Shown in pieces: positions 1-5,118 of a stretch of DNA of 7,705 bases (position 1 is its first letter; every line of letters starts with the position of its first letter). The translations under genes and the position numbers were made by a program. The DNA lies in NCBI GenBank assembly GCA_021299675.1, contig JAJTIF010000162.1, positions 1 to 7,705 of the forward strand, read 5' to 3'. The stretch comes from Pseudomonadota bacterium. Lineage in GTDB: Bacteria; Bdellovibrionota; Bacteriovoracia; Bacteriovoracales; Bacteriovoracaceae. The notes under the pieces were generated by a model. It saw only the letters and a program-made list of their open reading frames with translations. It had not been told where the DNA came from and did not search any database.

Positions 1-947
1 ACCATACACCACAGGGGGTTCATGGACATGGCCGCTTCCGGCGCGATCGGGATGATGCCAAAGAGATCTCCCCGCATGGTATTGATGGTCACCATGGTCA
101 TTGAGGTCATCATCTGTCCGTAGTACACAAAAAACACCGTGGTCAGCACGGTCATGATCAGGATGGTGCCCATCCTCAGGGCCTCAGCGCGCGGGGCACG
201 CAGCGTGAGAAAGATAAAATAAAAGATCGCCGAGGCACCAATGACGTAGACAATATTTTTTCCAATGTCCATGTTGGAGAACATGAAAAAGACCAGCCCG
301 ATCATGGCAACGGAGAGAAGAGCAAAGGCTGCCCAGGAGCTGCCCTTCACAGGCTTTTGGTCGATCTCAAAACCGATCGCCGTGAATGGCTGGCGAGAAG
401 CCAAGAGCACTACAAAAGCTGTCACGGCCATGGCCGCGGAGATCATGAAACCTCCACTGAAGCCGATCACGAGAACAATCAATGGGTAAAGGTACTGACC
501 CAAGAGAGCACCGACGTTATTGACGGAGTAGTTCACCGGGTAGCAGTTTTCAAAATTTTCTTGGCTACTAAATGTGCGCTTAAAAAGACTCGGATAACTC
601 GGAGACGCCAAGCCTCGCGCGTAGCTCGCCAGAGCAATGCCCGCCAAACTCAGAGCAACGTTCTTGGTGGCTGCTCCCGTCACCAATAAGAAATAGCCTG
701 CGGCGAAGGAGAAATACGCGATGGAGAGCGAGCGGTAGGTGCCCAAGAGTTTATCCGCGATAAAACCGCCGGCGATGGCAAATAAGGGACCAATCGCCGA
801 GAAGGCTCCCACGATCATCATGGTATCAGCTTCGTTGTATTTGAGATCTTCCAGAAAAAAACGCGTGAGGATGACCATGACCCCGTAAAATGACAGGCCA
901 AAGAGGAGCTGGCAGGTCATCAAAGATTTATTCAATCTATTCCACAT
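1..947 (-). CDS. POT/PTR2-like MFS transporter (3' end cut by window edge)
   Basis: This is an inner-membrane transporter of the major facilitator superfamily, closest in pattern to proton-dependent oligopeptide transporters. It opens at ATG 947 with SD GAGGA five bases upstream and stays open for 315 codons to the window edge, so the C-terminal third is missing. The helices are hydrophobic throughout. POT-like landmarks are GGFIADKLLG at residues 60-69 (loop 2-3), NYSVNNVGALLG at 139-150 (cf. FYxxINxG) and FFVYYGQMMTSM at 272-283, followed by MNPLW near the edge (cf. the conserved NP of DtpA-type proteins). Two hallmark elements are absent. The TM1 ExxERFxYYG motif reads QLLFGLSFYG (13-22), and the TM4 GLFKPN lysine position reads GLASPS (112-117). 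Substrate and proton coupling may therefore differ from a di/tripeptide permease. Membership of the wider family is fairly sure; the substrate is unknown. It is divergent from the CBS gene. Confidence 0.8.
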   Translation of the reverse strand, partial: MWNRLNKSLMTCQLLFGLSFYGVMVILTRFFLEDLKYNEADTMMIVGAFSAIGPLFAIAGGFIADKLLGTYRSLSIAYFSFAAGYFLLVTGAATKNVALSLAGIALASYARGLASPSYPSLFKRTFSSQENFENCYPVNYSVNNVGALLGQYLYPLIVLVIGFSGGFMISAAMAVTAFVVLLASRQPFTAIGFEIDQKPVKGSSWAAFALLSVAMIGLVFFMFSNMDIGKNIVYVIGASAIFYFIFLTLRAPRAEALRMGTILIMTVLTTVFFVYYGQMMTSMTMVTINTMRGDLFGIIPIAPEAAMSMNPLWCM

Positions 948-1009
948 AAAAATCCTCACGGTTAATTGATAGAATTACTATGACACATGGGAGGGATCTT
1001 TAACAATAC

Positions 1010-1023
1010 CTGATATAGATCAT
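1010..1023. promoter_or_regulatory. FNR/CRP-family (FNR/DNR/FixK-type) binding box candidate
   Basis: The dyad TGAT-ATAG-ATCA matches the TTGAT-N4-ATCAA consensus of FNR-type regulators at 8 of 10 informative positions; only the outermost base of each arm differs. Its centre (1016.5) is exactly 41.5 bp upstream of the transcription start expected from the -10 hexamer at 1046-1051. That is the classical class II activation spacing. Sequence and geometry are seen directly; binding by an FNR-like protein is inferred. Confidence 0.6.
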
Positions 1024-1045
1024 AGTGCGCCTCGAGACTTCCTTT

Positions 1046-1051
1046 TAAAAT
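1046..1051 (+). promoter_or_regulatory. -10 hexamer of the CBS-protein gene
   Basis: TAAAAT matches TATAAT at five of six positions. No good -35 hexamer lies 16-18 bp upstream, as expected for a promoter that depends on an activator such as the box at 1010-1023. The predicted start near 1058 would leave a very short leader, about 11 nt, carrying the SD AAAGGAG (1058-1064). The real start may be a few bases further upstream. Confidence 0.45.
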
Positions 1052-1068
1052 AAAGTCAAAGGAGCCTT

Positions 1069-1527
1069 ATGACATCCATCACCACCATCATGACCTCTCA
1101 CCCCGCTACCATCCTCGCCTCGCAGACACTGCAGGAGGCGTACCTCAAGATGAAAGCGATGAAGATCCGTCATCTGCCAGTGGTTGATCAGCGAGGGGTC
1201 CTGGTGGGAATCTTGAGTGACCGGGATCTCCAGCGTGTGATGCAAAGAGAGCGTGTCTCTGAGACTCAAGAAAATTATTGTTTCGAGTCCAAGGAAACAG
1301 TTGAAGCTGTGATGACCTGGCCCGTGCGTGTGATCGCCTCCAGCACCAGTGTAAAAACAGCGGCGCGCCTAATGCTGCAAGAAAAGCTCTCCGCCCTAGT
1401 GGTCACAGACCTCTCCAATCACCCGAAAGCGATCGTGACCACCGATGATCTCCTACGCTTCATCGTTGAAGCAGAGTCGCCCCAGATTGAGCGACCCATC
1501 CTCGCGGCTGCCCAGGCGAGCTGGTAA
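1069..1527 (+). CDS. Tandem CBS-domain (Bateman module) protein
   Basis: This small cytoplasmic protein of 152 residues consists almost entirely of two CBS domains. CBS1 spans about residues 2-60 and contains IRHLPVVD and GILSDRDL (47-54). CBS2 spans about 78-135, starting at AVMTWPVRVI and ending with IVTTDDLLRF. Bateman modules bind adenine nucleotides or related ligands, and the SDRD (50-53) and TTDD (124-127) segments occupy the usual ribose/phosphate-contacting place. There is no attached enzyme or transporter domain, so it probably acts as a stand-alone energy or redox sensor; its partner is unknown. The start is set by SD AAAGGAG four bases before ATG. An FNR-type box and -10 element upstream suggest low-oxygen induction (inference). 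The short tail after residue 136 is not conserved-looking. It ends tail to tail with the GNAT gene, 3 bp apart. Confidence 0.9.
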   Translation: MTSITTIMTSHPATILASQTLQEAYLKMKAMKIRHLPVVDQRGVLVGILSDRDLQRVMQRERVSETQENYCFESKETVEAVMTWPVRVIASSTSVKTAARLMLQEKLSALVVTDLSNHPKAIVTTDDLLRFIVEAESPQIERPILAAAQASW

Positions 1528-1530
1528 GAG

Positions 1531-2073
1531 TTAACTTTTGCGGGCTACATAGATCAACTGATCATCCCAGCCCCCATTTTGAAACCAATAGGCCCGCTTG
1601 ATGCCTTCTCGCTCGAGCCCCAAGCTTTTGACCAGCTTGATGGATCGCTTGTTGGGCAGATCAATCGAAGCCTCCAGGCGCTGCAGTTTTAAATCTCTGT
1701 GCCCGATGGTGATCGCCGCTCGAACCGCTTCCCTCGCCAAGCCCTGACCCCAGTAGCGATTAAAGAGACGGTAGCCTAGGTTTGCAAACTGTAGCGAGCC
1801 GCGCTCGTAGACCGAGATGTCGATCATCCCCACCAGTGTGCTCTTTAGAAACACACCGTAGATGTAGCAGCGATCCTCCCGCGCCAAGCGCCGGTGTCGC
1901 AGCAGAAATTTTGTGAACACCTTAAGTGTGCACTTATTTTTTTTGAGGGGACCTTGGTCCCACTCGTTTTGTTGTTCAAGCCCGCCCGCGTAGGCTTTTA
2001 CCCACGTGGAATAGTCACACCGGCGCAAAGGCCTGAGCGTGAGACGGGCCGTCTGATGAGTCTTCCGACGCAT
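1531..2073 (-). CDS. GNAT-family N-acetyltransferase, RimJ/RimL-like
   Basis: This protein of 180 residues has the full GNAT fold in the RimJ/RimL arrangement. The N-terminal strand RLTLRPLRRCDY (10-21) is typical. Central strands include YIYGVFLKSTLVGMIDI (70-86). The acetyl-CoA-binding motif A runs from GYRLFNRYWGQGLAREAV (100-117), where R/Q-x-x-G-x-G/A reads W-G-Q-G-L-A. NKRSIKLVKSLGLEREG (141-157) is the usual motif B region. Such enzymes transfer acetyl groups from acetyl-CoA to protein N-termini, small amines or drugs; the acceptor cannot be read from sequence. The start is supported by SD AAAAGGA six bases before ATG. Upstream lie a promoter, a 13-codon leader ORF and a terminator-like hairpin, which suggests attenuation control. 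Its end abuts the CBS gene. Confidence in family is high and in substrate nil. Confidence 0.88.
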   Translation of the reverse strand: MRRKTHQTARLTLRPLRRCDYSTWVKAYAGGLEQQNEWDQGPLKKNKCTLKVFTKFLLRHRRLAREDRCYIYGVFLKSTLVGMIDISVYERGSLQFANLGYRLFNRYWGQGLAREAVRAAITIGHRDLKLQRLEASIDLPNKRSIKLVKSLGLEREGIKRAYWFQNGGWDDQLIYVARKS

Positions 2074-2103
2074 GAGATGTCCTTTTGAAAAATGGTATGA
2101 AAG

Positions 2104-2122
2104 AAAAAAGCGCGGCGGCGCT
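2104..2122 (-). terminator. Intrinsic terminator-like hairpin in GNAT leader (attenuator candidate)
   Basis: Read on the minus strand, AGCGC-CGCC-GCGCT forms a five-pair GC-rich stem with a four-base loop, followed directly by a T-run (six T including the closing base). The stem is short for an intrinsic terminator, so strength is uncertain. The left arm begins inside the TAG stop codon of the 13-codon leader ORF. A ribosome paused at that stop would cover the arm. It lies 31 bases upstream of the GNAT start, so it would reduce GNAT expression if active. Confidence 0.5.
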
Positions 2123-2162
2123 AGCGAAGAGCGAGGCCTGCGAAATGAGTGAATGTATTCAT
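2121..2162 (-). CDS. Putative 13-residue leader peptide upstream of GNAT gene
   Basis: The ORF encodes MNTFTHFAGLALR followed by TAG. Its SD, at 2167-2175 on the minus strand, reads TAAGGAGGT. That is a nine-base perfect complement of the 16S rRNA 3' end and stands four bases from ATG, making it the strongest SD in the window. Start, length and stop sit neatly between a good promoter (2199-2227) and a terminator-like hairpin (2104-2122) that overlaps the stop codon. There is no run of a single regulatory amino acid, so classic amino-acid attenuation is not indicated. A stalling peptide, or sensing of translation status, is more likely. It could also be a non-regulatory chance ORF; the SD and layout argue against that. 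Confidence 0.55.
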   Translation of the reverse strand: MNTFTHFAGLALR

Positions 2163-2166
2163 GCCG

Positions 2167-2175
2167 ACCTCCTTA
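2167..2175 (-). promoter_or_regulatory. Perfect nine-base Shine-Dalgarno of the leader ORF
   Basis: TAAGGAGGT on the minus strand is fully complementary to the anti-SD. The overlapping segment GGTCGGC (2163-2169) can also pair with GCCGCC (2114-2119) in the terminator's left arm and loop, as six G-C pairs with one bulged base. SD exposure and terminator formation may therefore be linked. Confidence 0.6.
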
Positions 2176-2176
2176 C

Positions 2177-2206
2177 TTGAAATATGATCGTGAGTACTCT
2201 TATAGC
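2177..2206 (+). promoter_or_regulatory. Possible promoter for usp operon, facing the GNAT promoter
   Basis: On the plus strand, TTGAAA (2177-2182) and TATAGC (2201-2206) are separated by 18 bp; the -10 is only a 4/6 match. Alternatively, TATATT at 2211-2216 could be the -10, with a poor -35. Either choice overlaps the GNAT promoter on the other strand, so the two could interfere. It would give a usp leader of roughly 120-130 bases. Confidence 0.35.
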
Positions 2207-2227
2207 GATTTATATTTTATGTGTAAA
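2199..2227 (-). promoter_or_regulatory. Sigma-70-type promoter for leader ORF and GNAT gene
   Basis: On the minus strand the -35 is TTTACA (2222-2227) and the -10 is TATAAG (2199-2204). Each matches consensus at five of six positions, and the spacer is exactly 17 bp. The predicted start is near 2192, on a perfect palindrome GAGTACTC (2192-2199), about 17 bases before the leader SD. This is the best complete promoter in the window. Confidence 0.6.
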
Positions 2228-2228
2228 G

Positions 2229-2273
2229 CTGAGGATCATTTTCGCCATCCACAAAAAGAATAAAAATCCTCAG
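2229..2273. repeat. 8-bp perfect inverted repeat in usp leader
   Basis: CTGAGGAT (2229-2236) and ATCCTCAG (2266-2273) are exact reverse complements separated by 29 bases. Just outside, agc and gct can add three pairs after a two-base bulge. It lies inside the predicted usp mRNA leader and directly upstream of the GNAT -35, so it could be an RNA stem or a two-site operator. The function is not known. Confidence 0.5.
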
Positions 2274-2343
2274 AAGCTAAATGGCATTTGTCATTGAATC
2301 CTTTCTGGCATTAAATATGATTAACCTCATCATGGAGATCACA

Positions 2344-3222
2344 ATGAAAGCACTCTGGGCGCTTGAGCCATTTCACCAAGACAGTAAAGGAATTCAGGGC
2401 ATGCATCGGATGCTGGCACAGCTCACGGGTGATCCCGCACAAATTGAGGTCGGCTTCATCGTCACTCGCAATGAGAGTGATTTGAACCTTGCCTTTAAAG
2501 TACCCCAGAAACAAAGATTCACCTTGTATCCTCGCAAGCTCCTCAAGGCAGCATTACAGAAAGCCAAGTGCACTATTGCTGAGAAAAAAATCCATGTCAT
2601 CGACTTCAATACCATCACCACCACACAAACAGTTGATCGCTTGCTGAAGCTCGCGCATAGCCGGGGGGCGGATCTCATCGCCCTGCATACCCACTCTCGC
2701 AAAGGCTTCATGCGGCTCGCGCTCGGAAGCTTCGCTGAGACCGCCATCCATCGTAGTAAAAAAAGCCTCCTACTGATGAACCCAAAATCCACGTGGTCCG
2801 GAAGCATAAAGCAGATCCTCTTCGCCAGTGATTTCACTCCAGGGTCTGAGAAGCACCTCAAAAAATCGATCGAGCTGTCCAAGCAGCTCGGCGCAAAACT
2901 GACGGTATTCCATCAAGCGCAAATTAACTACAAGTGGTCCCTGGATGAATCTAATCCCCAGATCCAAAACTACCGCAAAGAAGTAAACAAGATGTACGCT
3001 AAGATCATCCACCTCTGTGAAGGCGCCGGGATTGCCCATGAGATCGTCCTCGCTGCAGAGTTCAGCGGAGCCTCTGATCTTATCTTAAAAACAGCTAAGA
3101 AAGTGAAGGCGGATCTGATCATCGTCTCGGCCAAAGTCGGTCCACTGGCGGCCCTCATGGGAGGCAGCACCACGAGACAAGTGATCCGTGAAAGCACTAA
3201 ACCTGTTTTAGTTTTAAAATAG
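2344..3222 (+). CDS. Tandem-domain universal stress protein (UspA family)
   Basis: This cytoplasmic protein of 292 residues has two UspA domains, about 1-148 and 153-292. Domain 1 ends in THSRKGFMRLALGSFAET (116-133) and IHRSKKSLLLM. Domain 2 opens with QILFASDFTPGSEKHLKKSI and ends in GGSTTRQVIRESTKPVLVLK. The start at 2344 is preferred: GGAG stands six bases upstream, while the in-frame ATG at 2281, which would add 21 residues, has no SD. The ATP-binding signature GxxG-x9-GS is degraded in both domains. GxxG reads HTHS (115-118) in the first and SAKV (262-265) in the second, with GS kept. The first domain's nucleotide-site Asp is Glu8, while the second keeps Asp163. ATP binding may be weak or lost (inference). 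It probably forms an operon with the CoA-transferase, 14 bp downstream. Confidence 0.9.
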   Translation: MKALWALEPFHQDSKGIQGMHRMLAQLTGDPAQIEVGFIVTRNESDLNLAFKVPQKQRFTLYPRKLLKAALQKAKCTIAEKKIHVIDFNTITTTQTVDRLLKLAHSRGADLIALHTHSRKGFMRLALGSFAETAIHRSKKSLLLMNPKSTWSGSIKQILFASDFTPGSEKHLKKSIELSKQLGAKLTVFHQAQINYKWSLDESNPQIQNYRKEVNKMYAKIIHLCEGAGIAHEIVLAAEFSGASDLILKTAKKVKADLIIVSAKVGPLAALMGGSTTRQVIRESTKPVLVLK

Positions 3223-3236
3223 CTGGATCGGTTTCC

Positions 3237-4505
3237 ATGAAACTCTCCACTCCCCAAGAGCTGATGCAGATCCTGGTCCCTCACCAGTCTATTTTTATTC
3301 ACGGCGGAGCAGCCACGCCACTCAAGCTGATTGAGCTGATGATGAAGGAAGCCGATCGACTGCATGACATGGAGATCCTGCATCTGCACACCGAAGGTGA
3401 TGCCCCCTATGCGCGCCACAAGGCTTTTCGGGTTTCGAATCTTTTTGTGGGAAAGAATATGCGCGCTCACATGGACTACGACACAATCGACTACATCCCC
3501 TGCTTTCTGTCCGAGATTCCTTTACTCTTTCGCAACGGCATCAAAAAAATTGATGTTGCCTTGATTCAAGTCTCTCCACCCGATGAGCACGGCCATGTAT
3601 CTTTAGGAGTGAGTGTGGATTGCGCCAAGGCAGCGGCGGAGACGGCAAAAATTGTGATCGCTGAGATCAACCCTCGCATGCCTCGTGTGCACGGTGATGG
3701 ATTTTTACACATCGACGATATTGACTACGCCATCGAGGTCGAGCGTGAGGTCTACTCCCCCGCTCGCCGAAAGCTTAACTCCACCGAGCTTCTGATCGGA
3801 AAACATGCTTCTGAATTGATTGAAGACGGGGCCACTCTTCAGCTCGGCATCGGTGCCATTCCCGATGCCGTGTGCACGCACTTGCTCCAACACAAAGACC
3901 TGGGGATTCACACTGAAATGTGGAGCGATGGGGCTTTTGATCTGATCAAAGCTGGGGTCGTGACGAATCGCCATAAAAAATTCCATCAAGGGAAAACCAC
4001 TTCCTGCTTCATGATCGGATCCCCTGAGATGTACAGCTACATCAACGACAACATGAGTGTGCTCAACCTCGAGGCGAGCTACACCAACTTCCCGATGAAT
4101 ATTATCCGTAACCCGAAGGTGACGGCCGTCAACTCCGCCACAGAGATCGATCTCACCGGACAAGTCTGTGCCGATTCCATCGGTCACAAAATTATCTCCG
4201 GCGTCGGTGGCCAGATGGATTTCATGCGGGCGGCAGGACTCTCAGAGCGGGGCAAACCCATCCTGGCCCTCTCCTCAACGACAAAGACCGGTGCCTCGCG
4301 CATCCAGGTGCGCCTGAAAGAAGGGGCCGGCGTCGTCACGACGAGAGCACACGTGCACTACGTGGTGACCGAGTTTGGGGCTGTCAATCTCTATGGTCGC
4401 ACTCTGGGAGAGCGAGCGAAGCTTCTCATCAGCATCGCCCATCCGAATCACCGCGAGGCGCTCGAGCGGGAGTGGCATGAGCAGAGAAAGCAGATTCGAA
4501 TCTAG
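3237..4505 (+). CDS. Acetyl-CoA hydrolase/transferase family CoA-transferase (4-hydroxybutyrate CoA-transferase type)
   Basis: This protein of 422 residues, full length for the Cat1/Cat2/AbfT group, moves CoA between acetyl-CoA or another acyl-CoA and a short carboxylate such as 4-hydroxybutyrate, acetate, propionate or succinate. The N-terminal half has FIHGGAATPLKLIELM and VSPPDEHGHVSLGVSVD. The catalytic-region motif GIHTEMWSDG carries Glu227, the residue expected to form the glutamyl-CoA intermediate. The C-terminal domain has GVGGQMDFMRAAGLS, GAGVVTTRAHVHYVVTEFG and LISIAHPNHR, all hallmark stretches. It sits 14 bp after the usp stop with only a weak SD, so translational coupling or co-transcription is likely. 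Linking a CoA-transferase with a stress protein suggests a role in fermentative acid or acyl-CoA balance when respiration is limited; this is inference. The exact substrate pair cannot be told from sequence. Confidence 0.92.
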   Translation: MKLSTPQELMQILVPHQSIFIHGGAATPLKLIELMMKEADRLHDMEILHLHTEGDAPYARHKAFRVSNLFVGKNMRAHMDYDTIDYIPCFLSEIPLLFRNGIKKIDVALIQVSPPDEHGHVSLGVSVDCAKAAAETAKIVIAEINPRMPRVHGDGFLHIDDIDYAIEVEREVYSPARRKLNSTELLIGKHASELIEDGATLQLGIGAIPDAVCTHLLQHKDLGIHTEMWSDGAFDLIKAGVVTNRHKKFHQGKTTSCFMIGSPEMYSYINDNMSVLNLEASYTNFPMNIIRNPKVTAVNSATEIDLTGQVCADSIGHKIISGVGGQMDFMRAAGLSERGKPILALSSTTKTGASRIQVRLKEGAGVVTTRAHVHYVVTEFGAVNLYGRTLGERAKLLISIAHPNHREALEREWHEQRKQIRI

Positions 4506-4564
4506 CTTCAGTTTTTACACAAAATCACCACGATCCATTCAAGCGCGCAGACACATGGACATCG

Positions 4565-4570
4565 TATACT
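4565..4570 (+). promoter_or_regulatory. -10 hexamer candidate for hemerythrin gene
   Basis: TATACT matches the consensus at five of six positions. No convincing -35 lies 16-18 bp upstream, so the promoter would need an activator, or the gene is read through from the CoA-transferase. The predicted start (about 4577) falls in the loop of the hairpin at 4569-4587. Confidence 0.35.
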
Positions 4571-4587
4571 TTTGATTTCATCAAAGG
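4569..4587 (+). promoter_or_regulatory. Hairpin/dyad that includes the hemerythrin SD
   Basis: CTTTTGAT and ATCAAAGG pair over eight positions (one G-U) around a three-base loop TTC. The right arm contains the first part of the SD AAAGGAG (4583-4589), five bases before ATG. As RNA the stem would hide part of the SD. As DNA, TTTGAT-N3-ATCAAA is a perfect dyad resembling an FNR site, but its spacer is three bases instead of four. Confidence 0.5.
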
Positions 4588-4594
4588 AGTCACT

Positions 4595-5116
4595 ATGTCT
4601 TCCCCTAACATCATCGACCTACTCAAAGACGAACACGCTGTCGTGCAGAAGTTATTTAAGGTTGCTGCTGATTCCCAAGACTCTGAACGCCAAGAGGTCT
4701 TGCGTCTCTTGAAACTTGAACTGGTGCCTCACGCACGCGGCGAGGAAAAAACTATCTACTCAATGCTTCGACTCCAGCTCAACCAAGAACACGCTGGGGC
4801 TGAAGACATGTTGTGCCTGAACGAAGCCTTCGAGGAGCACCGGGTAATAGATCAAATGATCCAAGAACTCGAAGCCACGGGGACTTCTGATGAGCGCTGG
4901 ATCGCGCGTCTTCATGTCCTGCGTGAAAATGTCGAACATCACATCAAAGAAGAAGAGAGAGACCTGTTTAAATTGCTTAAAAAGCACTTCTCTGACGAAC
5001 GACTTGTGTCTCTTAGATCGGCTTACGAGTCAGCCAAGGAGAAGTACACCGAGTTCTTACCCTCGCAGACACAGACTGGTGCGTGGGAGCAGAGTTCAGA
5101 TATGCCCTTATTTTAA
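4595..5116 (+). CDS. Hemerythrin-like (HHE cation-binding) protein
   Basis: This soluble four-helix-bundle protein has 173 residues. The di-iron ligand set is visible: His14 in KDEHAVV, His46 and Glu50 in PHARGEE, His82 in FEEHRVID, and His116 with Glu120 in HHIKEEERDLF. His115/Glu119 is an alternative register for the last pair. Proteins of this type bind or sense O2 or NO, or help repair iron-sulfur centres; which one applies here is not shown. The bundle ends near residue 145, followed by a polar tail of about 30 residues with no visible domain. The start is fixed by SD AAAGGAG. It follows the usp/CoA-transferase pair by 89 bp on the same strand and could be co-transcribed or have its own start. 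It ends 2 bp from the convergent selO end, with no terminator between. Confidence 0.9.
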   Translation: MSSPNIIDLLKDEHAVVQKLFKVAADSQDSERQEVLRLLKLELVPHARGEEKTIYSMLRLQLNQEHAGAEDMLCLNEAFEEHRVIDQMIQELEATGTSDERWIARLHVLRENVEHHIKEEERDLFKLLKKHFSDERLVSLRSAYESAKEKYTEFLPSQTQTGAWEQSSDMPLF

Positions 5117-5118
5117 CC

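Noticed and set aside
357..689. 110-codon plus-strand ORF inside the transporter gene
   Set aside because: It is antisense to a clear membrane-protein reading frame, has no SD and its product shows no recognisable motif.
977..1006. Minus-strand promoter for the transporter (TTGTTA, 18 bp, CATAGT)
   Set aside because: Both hexamers are only 4/6 matches and the FNR-type box is not at a standard distance; too weak to annotate.
2150..2161. Dyad TGAAT-GT-ATTCA resembling a repressor site
   Set aside because: It falls in codons of the leader ORF, does not match LexA or other boxes I know, and is short enough to arise by chance.
2176..2192. FNR-like site upstream of usp (TTGAA-ATAT-GATCG)
   Set aside because: The second half-site does not match ATCAA; it is better read as a -35 hexamer.
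2281..2343. 21-residue N-terminal extension of the Usp protein
   Set aside because: ATG 2281 has no SD and the extension does not fit the UspA first strand; ATG 2344 has GGAG at good spacing.
2394..2882. 162-codon minus-strand ORF
   Set aside because: It lies wholly opposite the usp gene, whose protein is clearly recognisable; the antisense product is compositionally odd.
2970..3470. 166-codon minus-strand ORF across the usp/CoA-transferase junction
   Set aside because: Antisense to two well-supported genes and no family resemblance.
3705..4187. 160-codon minus-strand ORF
   Set aside because: Antisense to the CoA-transferase core including its catalytic Glu region; a by-product of codon usage.
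4571..4585. Canonical FNR box upstream of hemerythrin
   Set aside because: The half-sites are perfect but the spacer is three bases, not four, so it is listed only as a dyad/hairpin.
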